A stretch of 64,000 nt of DNA from Endomychus coccineus (Eukaryota > Arthropoda > Insecta > Coleoptera > Endomychidae): the NCBI GenBank assembly GCA_958510875.1, contig OY294069.1:179534868-179598867 (forward strand), written 5' to 3'. The notes beneath the pieces are model-generated. The model was not told where the DNA came from. It did no database searches and saw only the letters and a list, made by a program, of their open reading frames with translations. Shown one piece after another: positions 45,592 through 58,253 of this stretch (position 1 is the first letter of the stretch; every line of letters starts with the position of its first letter). The position numbers and the translations under genes are program-made.

Positions 45592-46573
45592 CCTTTTGCT
45601 TACATATACAATAAATAAATGGTGTCGTAACTATTTCATCCACTGTGATATAATTATTATATACCTGTTTGAAAAACGAACGTTAATAAAACCGCATTGT
45701 TTCCCACCCTCTCAACAACGGTCCCCTCTCTATAGCGGGCGCTTTCATAGTTTACATTTGTGACCCCTATTAAGAGGCTTAACTCTACATTCTATACGTT
45801 CCAAGATATGAGAAGCTATCTATCTTCATTATACCTCTCTTGGTTATCTCATCACGCACATCTGCGTTTGCTATATCAGAATCTTCGGATACTGAACACA
45901 AAAAACTTTTTTCAAATAAAACTCTGTCGAATAGCGTAATTTCTACGATCTATTACAAACATAGAGCCCCCTAAAATCCTATAGTGAAACTAACAAGGAT
46001 CAGTTATATTCAACCTAGACGGAAATGATCGATGTGAACATTCTCCTTTCAATTCCAACTTTTTTGAAGTTCCACAACTTCATTGTTCCTCTAGGCTAGG
46101 ATGGTTGTAATTTATAAAGTGTGTGTGTGTGTGTGTGTGTGTATTTTGTTTGTGTAACTTTCGAAGTTTGCTGTTCGCAAACTTGAAGACTTGGCTGATT
46201 TTCTCCGCTTTTCTGAAGTCCATATTAGTCCGACGCAACTCAGATACCTACTTTATTCCGTAATCTATATTGCTGTTTTACGAGTACATCTCTTAAGACT
46301 ATTGGATACTGTCGGAGCAAACTTGAAAATCTATTTGAACGCAGAATGAAACAACACATTGCAATTAATTTTGATGGGATGTTTATAGACCGAATTGTTT
46401 CATTATGCAGCGCCTGAAATGTGCCAGCAAAAATCAACATGGATGTAGAAACCAAAATATTTACAATTTTAGATTGAAAAATCACATACACTACAGTATA
46501 TGGGTGACGTAGATTCACTTCTTCTGGAGAATCATACATAACGTGTTAAATCTTAATTTTACATCTGATGTTG
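45592..46573. other. Non-coding stretch with (GT)n microsatellite
   Basis: (GT)12 at 46119-46142. No gene recognised. Confidence 0.5.
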
Positions 46574-46875
46574 TTTGTATATGGCATCGACATATACATA
46601 TGGACTGCGCGTGGCAATGATAAGCGCGGGTAGTGCGGGCGTGAGAGAGGGGAAGACGAAGAGGACTAATACTGTCTTTATCTACTTTATCTATCGCGTT
46701 TCTATTGGCCGCTGCGTTGCCATGGAAATGCAACATGACTGTAGCTAGAATGTTAACGTCCCGAACTGATAGATAAAGACAGTATTAGTCCTCTTCGTTT
46801 TCCCCTCTCTCGCGCCGGCACTACCCGCGCTTATCATTGCCACGCGCAGTCCATATGTATATGTCGATGGTATAT
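46574..46875. repeat. 300-bp hairpin element (MITE-like)
   Basis: The arms 46574-46684 and 46770-46875 are near-perfect inverted repeats (each contains CATATACATATGGACTGCGC or its complement, and CTAATACTGTCTTTATCTA or its complement) around an 85-bp loop. GC content is higher than in the surroundings. There is no coding frame. The high arm identity suggests a young MITE; a transcript would form a long hairpin. Confidence 0.8.
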
Positions 46876-47739
46876 GGTAAAATTATATTCGTTTGAACGC
46901 TGTCATTCATAATGACACTAGACAGGCGACCAGTTATCTTCACATTCATCAATCCAAATGAATTCAAATCTATCCTATATAATCTATTATTTCAGGTAGG
47001 TATACAGACTGAACTAACATATATGATCAGGATGTGCAGCAATACTTATTATCGCACTAGTCTATTATAAGATTTGAATTAACGAGAGATACATCGCTGC
47101 AAGTGTAGTATAATTTCTAATAATAGCTGCCTATCGAAATTGTCATATCCGCAAATTTCACCAGAATGACCACAAACATCGAGTTTTAATTTATTCAAAT
47201 CACAGATGTGATGAGTAATAGTTCGAGTGAAAATCCGGGACTGCCGCCAAGAATATTAATATAAATTCAATTTCTCGTATTTATTTTACATTTCTGACCC
47301 ACCTTGGTGGTTGGAATGCACAAAATTTATCGGAGTATTTACGCGATAGTGTTTTTATATTTAAAAGAGACAAATGGCAGTAGTTGACATAAATAATGGA
47401 GGTCGTAAGCGTTTATTTGCCAAAAGCATGTGCTGTTTGCGAAACATCATACATCTTGCGCTAAGATTTAATGTATTCGAAGATATATTTGGAACCTATT
47501 GACAAGAATTATGTTTTGATTCATTGCCCTTGAACTGAATAAAGATGTTACTAGTTACTACTGGCCGTTAATATTTCTTCATATGACTCGTGAATGATGG
47601 AAAAGCTGGTCAAAAATTTAATACAAAGATGAAGGATAAGTGAAAATTACTTATTTATTCTCACTCACACCTATCCCTGTTATAGAGGTGTCTATATTTT
47701 TCAAAGTACTCATTATATTTGTTGTCCTACATTCCGCTT
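46876..47739. other. Non-coding stretch
   Basis: Nothing recognisable. Confidence 0.35.
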
Positions 47740-47900
47740 TCAGTCCAGGTCAGTTTTCGTTTCTACGTTGCATCTCCCAGTTCTGTATTACAATTTCTTC
47801 TGAGTCTACATTTCCTTCTATTGCCTACTATTTCCATATCCCGTATATCTCTAACCACTCTTTTCTTGTTTATTATCCCCACATGCCCGAACCATCCTAA
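47740..47900 (-). pseudogene. RTE-like LINE C-terminal fragment
   Basis: The minus strand reads GWFGHVGIINKKRVVRDIRD followed by MEIVGNRRKCRLRRN, matching the common insect LINE C-terminal pattern RWFGHV.RM...R..K.I.E....G.R.RGRP...W. It is short and decayed, and the class assignment is tentative. Confidence 0.45.
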
Positions 47901-50759
47901 TTAAATGTAGTTCTAGTTTTTGTACTACACTTGTTTATTTCGAAGTCATTCCATATTATCACATACCTTGTCATGGTGGCAATTCGTTTTTTTTTCTGAT
48001 TCTAAATCATTGTAACTTGTTGATCAGCTTTTGTTCTCCGATTCTGTCAATATTGACAGTAAAAACTAAGCAGTCTCAATAATAAATTAGAAGATTTTCT
48101 AACGTGAAACAAAATGTATCTGCGTTGGCAATTGAAAGATTAAAATTTGAACAAACAGGGACTGTGGAAAATTTGAGATGCAATGAAAGACCAAAAGGTA
48201 TGGTGTTGTTATTGGCTCTATTTCATCCATAAATATTCATTTCTGATCCAGAAAGCTCATCTTTGTTTGTTGAATATGAGTTGTCAAGAGAATGATCCAG
48301 TAACGATTGTTATACGGGTGGTTGCGTCTTTTCCGGATTTTCCAGACCTTTCGAATTTCAACAGGTCTCATAATTTTTCTGATAACGGAATTCCATTTAC
48401 GATTTTGCAGATTCATTTGGGCGAATTCACCATTGTCAGCTTTATCATTTCCGATTCAATTGCCTCACCGGTTTCCACTCGCCTCCATCTTTATAACTTC
48501 TCCCTAATCAGATTCATCCAGAGGCACTCCGATGAATACTAAATACATCAAATGAAATGAAGTTACTCTGATTAATGAAGGTTTGATTGCAATTCCAGTC
48601 CTAACGGTTCACTTCAAAATTTGTTGAACTGTGATGTTTAAAATTGCTATTAACAGTTTAATAAGCTATGTTACATTTAACAGTAATAGTAATTTTGTTC
48701 GTTTTGTATGAAACGAATAAAAATAATGCATTGTTTAATTAGTTTATTTTCACTGAAACGTCTATTTTGAATCAATAATGGGATGATAACAGTTAACTCT
48801 AATACTCGAACTGCACTCTGTCTTGCACGTCACTGGGGGTCTGTAACTAATTGCGGATGGAGTTTGGTGCAGTAGCTGCAATCGCCAAAAGTAAAGAAGA
48901 CGATGGAATATTTTTTTGCCGCTTATATTTAAATGCCCGCAGCTCCGAAACAATATGAAGTAATTGAAAAATTTGTATGCTCATTATAGCCTCGTTTTTG
49001 AGTTTTCTTCTGAAGTTCGACACATTTCGAAAGCTTCAATAGTGTAACAGTCGGCTTGGTATTTATTATTTCATGTAGAGATAATACATCATCGACGTGT
49101 TATATTGAGGTTTTCGATAGAACCTGCTACGGTATCAGAGATCTTAGTTGATCTGCATACCTTTAGTCCTTTCAAGCTGCCACCACCAGGTGTATAATTC
49201 AGCCTGTGACCTGTTGTACGCCCATAGGGGTTCTTATGAATATATGAAATAAATTACTACTATGACTACTAAATAAACTAACAAGGTAAATATCAAATAT
49301 CCCTCGAAGGTGAATATTGAATGTATTGAACCACTCATTCCTACAACCGAGGCTATGGATATACCAATTCCCATATTAATTAGATGTGGTGAAAACAAAC
49401 ATCCATAATTTTTTACATTACGAGCAATGAAATACAACATGATAATTGGATCTCTTGTTTGTATAAAATCATAAAATTTTCATTTAGATATAATCATAAA
49501 GAGCAAATAAAACTGTAAGTAAACATCCTGCATATTTAATTGGCGTGTGTTATCGGTTTCTGTTTGGAATCAAAATGATTGATTTGGTAGAGCCGCCGGG
49601 AAATAATGGGTCAGTCGAAAAATGCCCTTGTACAACAGATATGTATAATTCCATGTTGATTATTCAATTCCCTCTCTCATGAAAATGGATGGAGAATTTT
49701 GCTTATTCATAAAACGAACAAAACTGCTTCACCTCCTCAGGGAAGTATGTAACAGGGCCTTATGTATTTAATCAAGGAAAAAATTATACACCTAATTCTA
49801 TTTCAGAATACAGTGCGTGGTCATAAGGTCCCTTGTTACGTAGAAAATGTTTCAATTCAGCCAACTACGAGCAAGAAAATATAGTTAATACTTGCCTTTC
49901 AATTTCACTAATCACTTTATAACCATGAAATACTGGAGATAGGTAGAAGGGTACATACTTAGCTAATTAATTAAATCCAAACTTCCTCAACAATAACAGA
50001 ATATATTTGATAACAATAAGAATTAATTAACGAGAATAGTATTTATAAAAGAAAATTAATTGATGTTCCACGATATTAAAAGGATCACAAACGGAAATTA
50101 CATGTGATATAAGCTAATTAAATTACAAATTTTAAGCTTTTCCCGGATGAACTTGAATGTGCCTAGGAGCACTCATAAATTGAATTGACTCAACCCTACT
50201 TTAGCCAAAACTTTGTATCAACTATTGATATAAACTATAACTTGCCCTTTTCGCCTATGTACTTTCTCTACCAAAATTCTCTTAGTAAAATATTAGAAAA
50301 AACAATTACCAATGAGTGAATGACTCGTGAATTTATAGAGAACTAACATAAAGTATGAAATATCAGTGATTTTCTGAAGTTCGTCTTTATTATATATGTT
50401 ACTGAAAGAGAACTTTATTTCGAATCAGGAGTGCAGACCACAAGCTGTTATTAAGCTTGTGCTTTTCATCCCTTCTTGGCTATGATAGTTTTAGAATCAC
50501 TGTTAGAAAGAGAAGGTATTCAAGTTCATCCTTTTCTGAATGGTGAACTAATTCTTAATCAACGTTATATACAATTTAGAATTACAATTCAAGATAATTG
50601 GCACAGAGTCTCTTATTCTCGACTTAAGTTTGATTACTATTCAAGTATCTGATAACAGGAAAAAGCTAGGAAAACCCATTATATCAAGTCTTAGTGTCTC
50701 TGGTACAAAATACTGCCATGATGTCTCTCAGATATTTAACATTTAATCCTTCACCTACC
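47901..50759. other. Long non-coding stretch
   Basis: An open frame at 48183-48542 (+) of 119 codons has no recognised similarity. No repeats were noted. Confidence 0.3.
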
Positions 50760-51610
50760 TGTAAACGGTACAGCTGGTCAATTCCAGCAGATCGTATATG
50801 TGGAACACCATCTTTGTTAGCCATTGTATCGAGGGATACTCCGTCAACCGCTACATGGAGTGATCTATTTGAGAGAATTCGATAGTAAGAAGGCTTTGGT
50901 GCCAGGTTCGATCAAATGCTCGGGAGATATCCAAGGCTACAGCTGGAGATTTCCCATATTTTTCAACAGATTCCTGCTGTACATGTGTTACGTAGGCAAT
51001 CAGGTCTCCTGTTGATCTCTGCTGGCGAAAGATTTTGGAGCTATCTAGGTATTGGATAGGCTTGATTTTAATTGCTTCCCCCATAACCTTAGAGATTACA
51101 GATAATAGTGCAGTGAATCTATAACTATTAGGAAGGGTGTTCTCTTCTTTTTTTTTGAATTGGTGTGAGTCAAACTGTCATCTAGTTGGAAGGAAATACA
51201 CCAGACTGTCATAAAAGGGCAATCAACCTGCAGAAGACTGGTGTCAATTCAGACATTTTTCCTTGAGAACGACAGGGGGAATTTCGTCTGGCTTCACAGA
51301 CTTTTTGGAATTGAGATCATGCATGCGGAATGCGTCTAATTGTGCGCTGATGGAGGGATAATTTCAGGCATATGGCTATCGATGGCAGCAATATTGGCAG
51401 GGTCTTTCCCTTGTGAATCCAAAGTGGAATTTGCTGCAAACATTCCTGGCTTTTCTTGTAGTGTAGAAGCCAGTATGCCATCATCTTTGGTAAGAGGAGG
51501 GAATGAACTGGAAGTAAAATTAATAACAATTGCTTTGGCGGAAGTTCAGAACAAATGGTAGCCATTCGGACATCCAATAAACTTTGCCTCTTTCGAAGCA
51601 TTTATTTTTT
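50760..51610 (-). pseudogene. CR1/Jockey-like LINE ORF2 fragment
   Basis: The minus strand from 51600 reads SSLPPLTKDDGILASTLQEK and AAIDSHMPEIIPPSAQLDAF, then HDLNSKKSVKPDEIPPVVLK (the SKATGPDGIP.VLKE motif at the start of the reverse transcriptase). It continues KIKPIQYLDSSKIF, RQQRSTGDLIAYVTHVQQES, VALDISRAFDRTWHQSLL and FHIYDLLELTSC. This spans the linker before the reverse transcriptase through palm motif A to just before the missing FADD. Several frameshifts. It is the best-preserved N-terminal half of the family whose C-terminal half is at 13210-14650 and 56240-56720. Confidence 0.78.
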
Positions 51611-52609
51611 CATTGCACATATTTCTAGTTCCAAAATATTCTGATCTGGTTTCTAGACATTGGTCACCGCGCCAACAATGGTATGCTGTTAAATTAATGA
51701 AGCTCTGAAGCTCTTTATTGGAGTATTTTCAAACGTATGGTGATTTGAGAATTTTTTTCTCATTTTTCATCTCCTGATGGATTTCCGGACAATCTTTGTA
51801 ATGATCAGATTTCAATTTCAGGTTAAGCAACCCAACATAACTGATCTTTCACGAATACAACAATCAATAAACAAAAAAGTCTTCTCTTTATAGCATTAGA
51901 TACGCCATTAAAGGATTATCTGACATACACTCAAATTTCATTCCTTTCCAGTTGAACGATTGTCTTACTTTACCGGACTTGATGATTTTCATCTATCTAG
52001 TAAAAGCTTCTTTCATTTGAAGTTGTTTTATCTCAGATCTTATTGCGTTTCACGACGCCCTCGTTATTTACAGTGAAACGATATCCGTTGTCGTCCTGGG
52101 AAGTTCCTCTTTCACTTCTAGCAGTGCGTTCCACGAAAGGAAAAGACCGGCCTCTCGATTAAATCTCAAGTTGTCGTGTAAAAATACCTGGAATGTCTCC
52201 CCACGTTCTCGACATCCATCGTTGAGGAAACGTTTGATTTAGTTGGGAACAAACAGACTACGGTTCACGTTTCATTATAAACAGTAATCCAACCGTTTCA
52301 GTTGCTGGTTCATGAGGGCTGGTAAATCCATCAATTCGGAAAAGTATTCAGTTCATTACGTTCTACGTAGTGATGGAAGGATAATCGCATACGTTTTTAT
52401 CAGTCTTTGAACATCTACAAGATGTATTAGATTGTGATTGCATTTTCGTACAGTTCATTTTATGGGGTTGTAGGTGAAGAGCTTTCGAATAGTCTGAGTG
52501 ATGAAAAGAGAATGTATCAGTGTATATGTGTTTTGTTCATTATTACATTTGATTGAGCACGAGGGGAGAATCAATAAGCTTGTTTGAACTATCCCAAAGC
52601 ATCTCCAGA
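51611..52609. other. Non-coding stretch
   Basis: No gene recognised. 52040-52300 is less AT-rich and non-repetitive, with several CpGs; a regulatory block is possible but unsupported. Confidence 0.3.
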
Positions 52610-52890
52610 TGGTTAACATTAATATTTATCATAGCTAATCATTTTCCGTCTTATATTGGTCATTCATCTTGACATGTTTATGATTTTCTTCAGAGCAAGC
52701 AACTTTTGTGTAATTATTGGAACCGTCTTGACCATGTCAACTATGGTATCATATCACCCTGTTTGAAGTGGGTGTGAATTATATTTGTCTTAGACATTCT
52801 TTCGGTTTTCTCAAGCTACATTTGTTATTGATACTTAACACAAAATATTTGGCAACCCCTAGATGTCCTTGTTACTTGACTTACCTATAG
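52610..52890 (+). repeat. Dispersed repeat Y, copy 1
   Basis: Reverse-complement match to 62540-62840. Shared landmarks are TTAACATTAATATTTATCAT, TCTTGACCATGTCAACTATG, GGGTGTGAAT, CTACATTTGTTATTGATACT and ACAACCCCTAGATG-like sequence. About 80 percent identity by eye. No coding frame is recognised; the element class is unknown. Confidence 0.7.
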
Positions 52891-53368
52891 ATGTTTTAAT
52901 TTTACATGAAATTTTAATTTTCTAAAAATGATCTTGTTTTGAATATTGGAAATAGTCTGTACCAAACTCCACTTACAATATACAATAGATTAGAAAATAG
53001 GAATTGAGTAGACTTTTTCAATTTGTTATAATAACTGAACATTCGACGAAGCATTATAGAGCGTGTATAACCAATAGAAGTTACACAGACAGACGGTACG
53101 AGGTAACCTATCGATTGCCATGACTGAATGGCAAATTATATAAACGAAGATAATCCATTATTTATGCTAGAGAATTTCGCCGCAGCGGCGCGGTATCGGT
53201 AATTTGTTTTGTTCGACCTCACTGTTTCTGACTTCTGTTTCTCTCACAAAACGAAATGTCGAGGAATTGTATGGCATGATGAGTTACCTTGGAATATTTA
53301 TGTCCATGAATGAATTAGAAATTGCGTCAATCAATAGATTATACGGTTATTCAACATAATATACAGGA
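52891..53368. other. Non-coding stretch
   Basis: Nothing recognisable. Confidence 0.35.
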
Positions 53369-54060
53369 TGTTCCGATAAGGGTACCTCGATAAGCTGTAT
53401 CTCAACAACGGTAAGGCCTCGAGGTTTGGGCGTAAGTACCAGAAAAATTTCCAATGAGCTGGGAGTCTCTAAAACAATTGTCCACGAGATTCAAGATAAT
53501 AATACGCATCCTCACCATTTTCGTTTACATAAGGCATTAAAAGATACTGATTACGATAGTACACTGAACCATTGCCCCTGGCTGTTAAATATGATTCGGA
53601 ATAATCCAAATTTTCTGTCACTAATATTATGAACAGATGAAGCAACTTTAAGCTATGCAGGGGGTGTAAATTTGCATAATATGCATTATGTATTGGTAGA
53701 AGCTAAACCCACATTGGATGCGGCAAGTAGAACATCGAAATCGCTGGAGTTTGAACGTATGGAGCGGCATCGTGGAAGCAAAAAAGTATAGGCCCACATT
53801 TTTCAGACGACCAATATCCGAATCGTGTTATTGGAAGGGGAAGTTCATTTCCCTGGCCGTCGCGTCGCCGGATCTAACTTATTTAGATTTTTACATATGG
53901 GGTGGATAACTAGGGAAAATATGATGAGAATAATATGAAATGCCATTAGAAGCTTGCCTAGGGCTGAAATTTAAGCAGCTGTTTCTTCTACTGAAAGTAG
54001 AATAAATAAATGCATCGAGAATGATGGGAGATATTTTGAACATTTGTGAGCTATTTATGG
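53369..54060 (+). pseudogene. Tc1/mariner-superfamily transposase remnant
   Basis: ACAGGATGTTCCGATAAGGG at about 53372 looks like the left terminal repeat. The plus strand then reads TRKISNELGVSKTIVHEIQD (helix-turn-helix), LHKALKDTDYD, TDEATLSYAGGVNLHNMHY (first catalytic Asp), then after a +1 shift RQVEHRNRWSLNVWSGIV, and finally SPDLTYLDFYIWGG (third catalytic Asp) and NDGRYFEHL. The segment with the second Asp (QQDG.P.H) is deleted. The right terminal repeat was not found. Confidence 0.75.
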
Positions 54061-56239
54061 TTGAACTTTGAGTAATTATAAGTGTTTTCTGCATCTTTTG
54101 TTTTATAGCTATTACTGATGTTCCTTTGACCGTTGGCCTTTAAACACACTTCAAAACTAGTTTTGAAGCAGTCCTACGTCTGAGTAAAGTGTGAAGGAAG
54201 GCAATAGATATATAGTCCAATATAGGTAATGGGTAGAATTGACCTACTTGTCTGCATTTTCCTTGAGGCGTTTTCGCCTTTCTACCAGTGCTGGTTGTCT
54301 CTTCCTCCCTGATTTTCTTTTCAATAGACTGAGGTATATGTCCATTACTATTACTACTATGAAGGTAACTAATCTCATAATCTCTATTTTCGCATTTTCG
54401 AAATCTTAACTACCACTTCCTTATACTTCCAATTACCACTATACTTGTATTATCTTTACAACCATGTCCATTATATTTTTTGCCCCTCCTTGAGGGAAGG
54501 ACTGGCAAAAGATCACCATGTGATAACCAGGTTCGTGGGGTTCGTGGTAGGAGATAATGATATTATACTGGATTTCAGAGTTTTATCACAACACTAACTC
54601 ATATATTTACATCACTACATACAATTAATAACTTGTTAATGGCTGTCTATCGATGACTGTGATAACTCATATCTGTTTGGTAACTGTATAACTTCTAGAA
54701 CTATAATAAAACTGTACTACAGATCTATAACTACTTCATTATAGAGGGATTCCTGATCATCACTTCAAGTCAGCAAATTTTTTTTTAGTTCTTAACAATA
54801 CAGAACCTAGTTTCCGATTTCATCGGTCAGTACTATCATATTTGACGTCGATCTTGTCTGCTAAGCCGGAACACAATATTGATGAACTCAATAATTCATT
54901 GGACGTATACCGACGTTGATTAGCAGCACCATGTTGATACATATTGTATCCCAATAAGCTCCAGCCAGTACGATTAAACTTTCACGACTCGATCAATTTC
55001 TAACTTTGTAATCCTTGCATCTAACTCATCGTCACGTGGAAGTCAAAAGTGTCGTGTAGGAATTCACATGTATTATTAAAACGATGGGGACTTATGGATA
55101 ATGTGTTTTGTTATTCTCGCCCATCAACAATGATTGAACGAATTGAGCTGTTAGTTAATTAGCGAATACGGCTTGAGTATCTAATGCTAACATTTACTTT
55201 GTCTTGAAGTTCTACAAACTACAGCTGTTGAATTCACAGTTGTGTTTGCAGCGGATCATGATTATAATTAACATTCTCGCATAGAAGAGAGGGCAACAAA
55301 CATAATATTTACTGAAGGAACTATCACTTAATGGAGTTCATTCTCACCTGCGTCATAATTGGATTTGGACCTCATTTTTTAAGAAGGATAATGGACCAAT
55401 TACCCTTTATTCGAACCGTGGTAGGGAACTTTTAGAGAGGTGACACTATAAATGATAAAAAATAAACAACATGAAAATACAATATTGTTAACAAATAGAT
55501 ACCGGAATTTAGAAGCATCTGCCCCATTAGTATCTCCGGATTTATTCCGTTTTTTTCTCTTCAGAACAATGCGGAACCTTTCATGAATCATCATCATTAA
55601 TATTGTGATTGGTCATACTGCTACTTAATGTTATTTTCGTACGATGAAAAATATTGTTTCCAAATTTTTTGCACAGACGATCATAATTTTGATGCATTGC
55701 ACTGTGAAAAATCGATAAGTTATCGTCATGCTTTCAGACATTTCGGTTGAGAGACCATCGAAACTGGTATGAAGATGCATTTGTGAACTATCCTAGCACT
55801 AATGATAGGCAGGTTTCGGATAATACCCAAATAGAATGAGAACAACACTGTTGCCAATATTGTTCAATATTAACTGTAATTGTATTTGACAAACTAGCTT
55901 ATTGAATTCAATAAAGCGGTAGTATATAAGATATTATACACAATTCACAATAACTCTAATTATTATTTTAGACAATAGCCACAGTATGTATCATACTCGG
56001 CTTACGTATGATTATTTTTTAAGTATGATACTGGCATGTTGTCCTTCGGACGTTTAACATTTACTCTCATCATCTTGAACGGTCAGTTTCTCTGTTTCTA
56101 GATCTCTCTTAAGAGTGTATTTGTTGAGGGTTATGAAGATTATTTTTCTAAGATTATCACTTCTTGTTATCGTGTAACTGTGAGAACTACAATCTAGCAT
56201 TTGCACGTTATCTTATGTTAAGATATATAATATCATCTC
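54061..56239. other. Long non-coding stretch
   Basis: No gene or repeat recognised. Confidence 0.35.
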
Positions 56240-56720
56240 AAGTACAACTATTCCTATGAGGTCTTTCATATCCATGCTCGGGATCATCACCAACAGTACT
56301 TTCTCATGTGAGGTCCGTTGCGAAAATCGCTTCTCAAAAATTTGGTTTCCTATTCCGTGCCAAGAGCTACTTCACATCCCTGCAGCTCCTCATAATCTAC
56401 AAAGCATAGATTCCACCTGTTCTGGAGTACTGTTCAAATGTTTGGAGTTTGGAGCTCTTAGATTCTATCCAGAAGAGAGTTATCTGTTTGATTGATGATG
56501 TCACACTTACGAGTTCATTGACCTCTCTGTAACATCGTACAACGGTGAGAGGTCTATTCCTTTTCTATACATATTTCCATGGTAGGTGTTCATCAAAAAT
56601 CTCGTCTATTGTACCACCACGAGAGATTCCAGATTCCTTTCATTGTCTCGAGACCTGCCGAAGTTCTTCTTACCAGACGTTTTTCTATTGAACATGATAC
56701 GGAAATAGCGAATCAATTTT
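56240..56720 (+). pseudogene. CR1/Jockey-like LINE ORF2 C-terminal half
   Basis: The plus strand reads TTIPMRSFISMLGIITNSTF, then in shifted frames ASQKFGFLFRAKSYFTSLQL, VLEYCSNVW, LELLDSIQKRVICLIDDVTL, HRTTV, LFLFYIYFHGRCSS and IVPPRE. This is the thumb-to-C-terminus order of the LINE family also seen at 13210 and 50760. Several frameshifts. Confidence 0.75.
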
Positions 56721-56949
56721 CAGCCATCTTTATTTTTTAACTTACAGCTAGATTATATACAAAAGTTATGATAGGATTCAAATAATTAAGATAACAATAA
56801 TCATTCATTATTCCCTTTGGAAAAATGTATATTTACTGTACTACCCAATATTTTATTCGAAAAATAAACTGTGTACGAATGTTTTTAAATTGAAGTATAA
56901 TGTGCAGTGCTTACATCTTCTCCAAGAAGGCGAATCCCTCAATCTCTAA

Positions 56950-57110
56950 TTTGATGATGACAGATACAACTATTCCTATGAAGTCTTGCATATCCATGCT
57001 CCATTTTTATATCGAATAGCGCAGTTGTGGAACTCTTCAACTAGCAAGGTTTTCCTATATGGCTATAACATCTAAACCTTGAAGAAAAATTTGAATGCCT
57101 CTTCCAAGAT
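56950..57110 (+). pseudogene. Second LINE C-terminal copy, internally deleted
   Basis: It repeats ACTATTCCTATGAAGTCTTG...CATATCCATGCTC, the start of the 56240 fragment, then jumps directly to YRIAQLWNSSTSKVFLYGYN and LKKNLNASSKI, the C-terminal end of the same protein. About 350 bp of thumb region is deleted between them. Confidence 0.65.
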
Positions 57111-58253
57111 TCTTCGAACATTATGGGTTTCCTTCTCGTGTAGTCAAAGCATAAAAAAACCGTTCGAATAGTTGCATCCTATCGAATAACAATCTTTCTC
57201 TAGTTAACTGAATAATAGTGAATATAGTGGCTTTTAGGAAGATACGCGAACTGATTTCAATTTTGTAATATCTAAATTATAACCGAGAGTTCAACCAATT
57301 GCCGTTGGCAACGTCATATGTATGCTGAAACATGCAAGACGCCTTCAGCTTCTTCAAAGAAAATCCAATATCGGTGATCTCATGTGTGCATAGTCTTTCA
57401 ATTTCGGCAGAGAGGAAAGCAATTGTGACTTTGAGTTCATATCCTTGCATTATGTATATTATCGTTTGTAGAGAGAGAATGCAAACATCGTTTAAAGCGA
57501 GTTAAATTGCACTACAAGATAGAAGGTCGGCGAAGGAGACGATTCATCTATAAACTAATAACACCCATTGAAGTTTTATATGATTTTTTTGCTTGATACG
57601 ATTCGATCAGACTGTGTTTGGTGTATCAAACTTCTATATTAGGAAATAACTCCAAACGATCTCAAGGGTTTATTACTTTCACAGCCGGTAATGCAATATC
57701 GACTGTTATAGCTATGACTTGTGTATTTTCCATTAAATTCGGAACGTGTATATTATTTCACCTTGTTATGTGCCATTATTTTCGGAGTTTCTGATATTGG
57801 ACGTGACAGATAGATAGTCGCTAAAATGCAGACTCTTATAAATGCATTTCCGATGATAATCCTTTGATGTATCTGATTTACGGTGTGGTTTATGTCCAGC
57901 AATCTAGTTGCAAAATTTAATTAAAGTTCGAGTTGACGCGTCTATGCCAATCGAGTATATTTTATTTGGCTTCCGGCCAAAGCAGTCCTTTATTAAAAGT
58001 GTTATATTTGTATGAAGGGTACAGGGGAGAAACCATTCCACAACTTTAACACTCTAAGCTGTAAAACGCTCATATTAGTGTATTATTCATCAATTCATTG
58101 CCATTTAACATACATCATCCTCTGCGGTAATTCTGTACACTCACATATGGTATTTGTTCTCCAGACTTATCTTCGGAATAAACTACAGTAAAGTTACAGG
58201 CATATATTAGGAATTTCTCCGGGTATTTATATTCACAATTTATTAGCATAATA
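57111..58253. other. Non-coding stretch
   Basis: Nothing recognisable. Confidence 0.35.

Noticed and set aside
48183..48542. 119-codon plus-strand open frame
   Set aside because: No recognised motif. The composition is typical of AT-rich chance frames.
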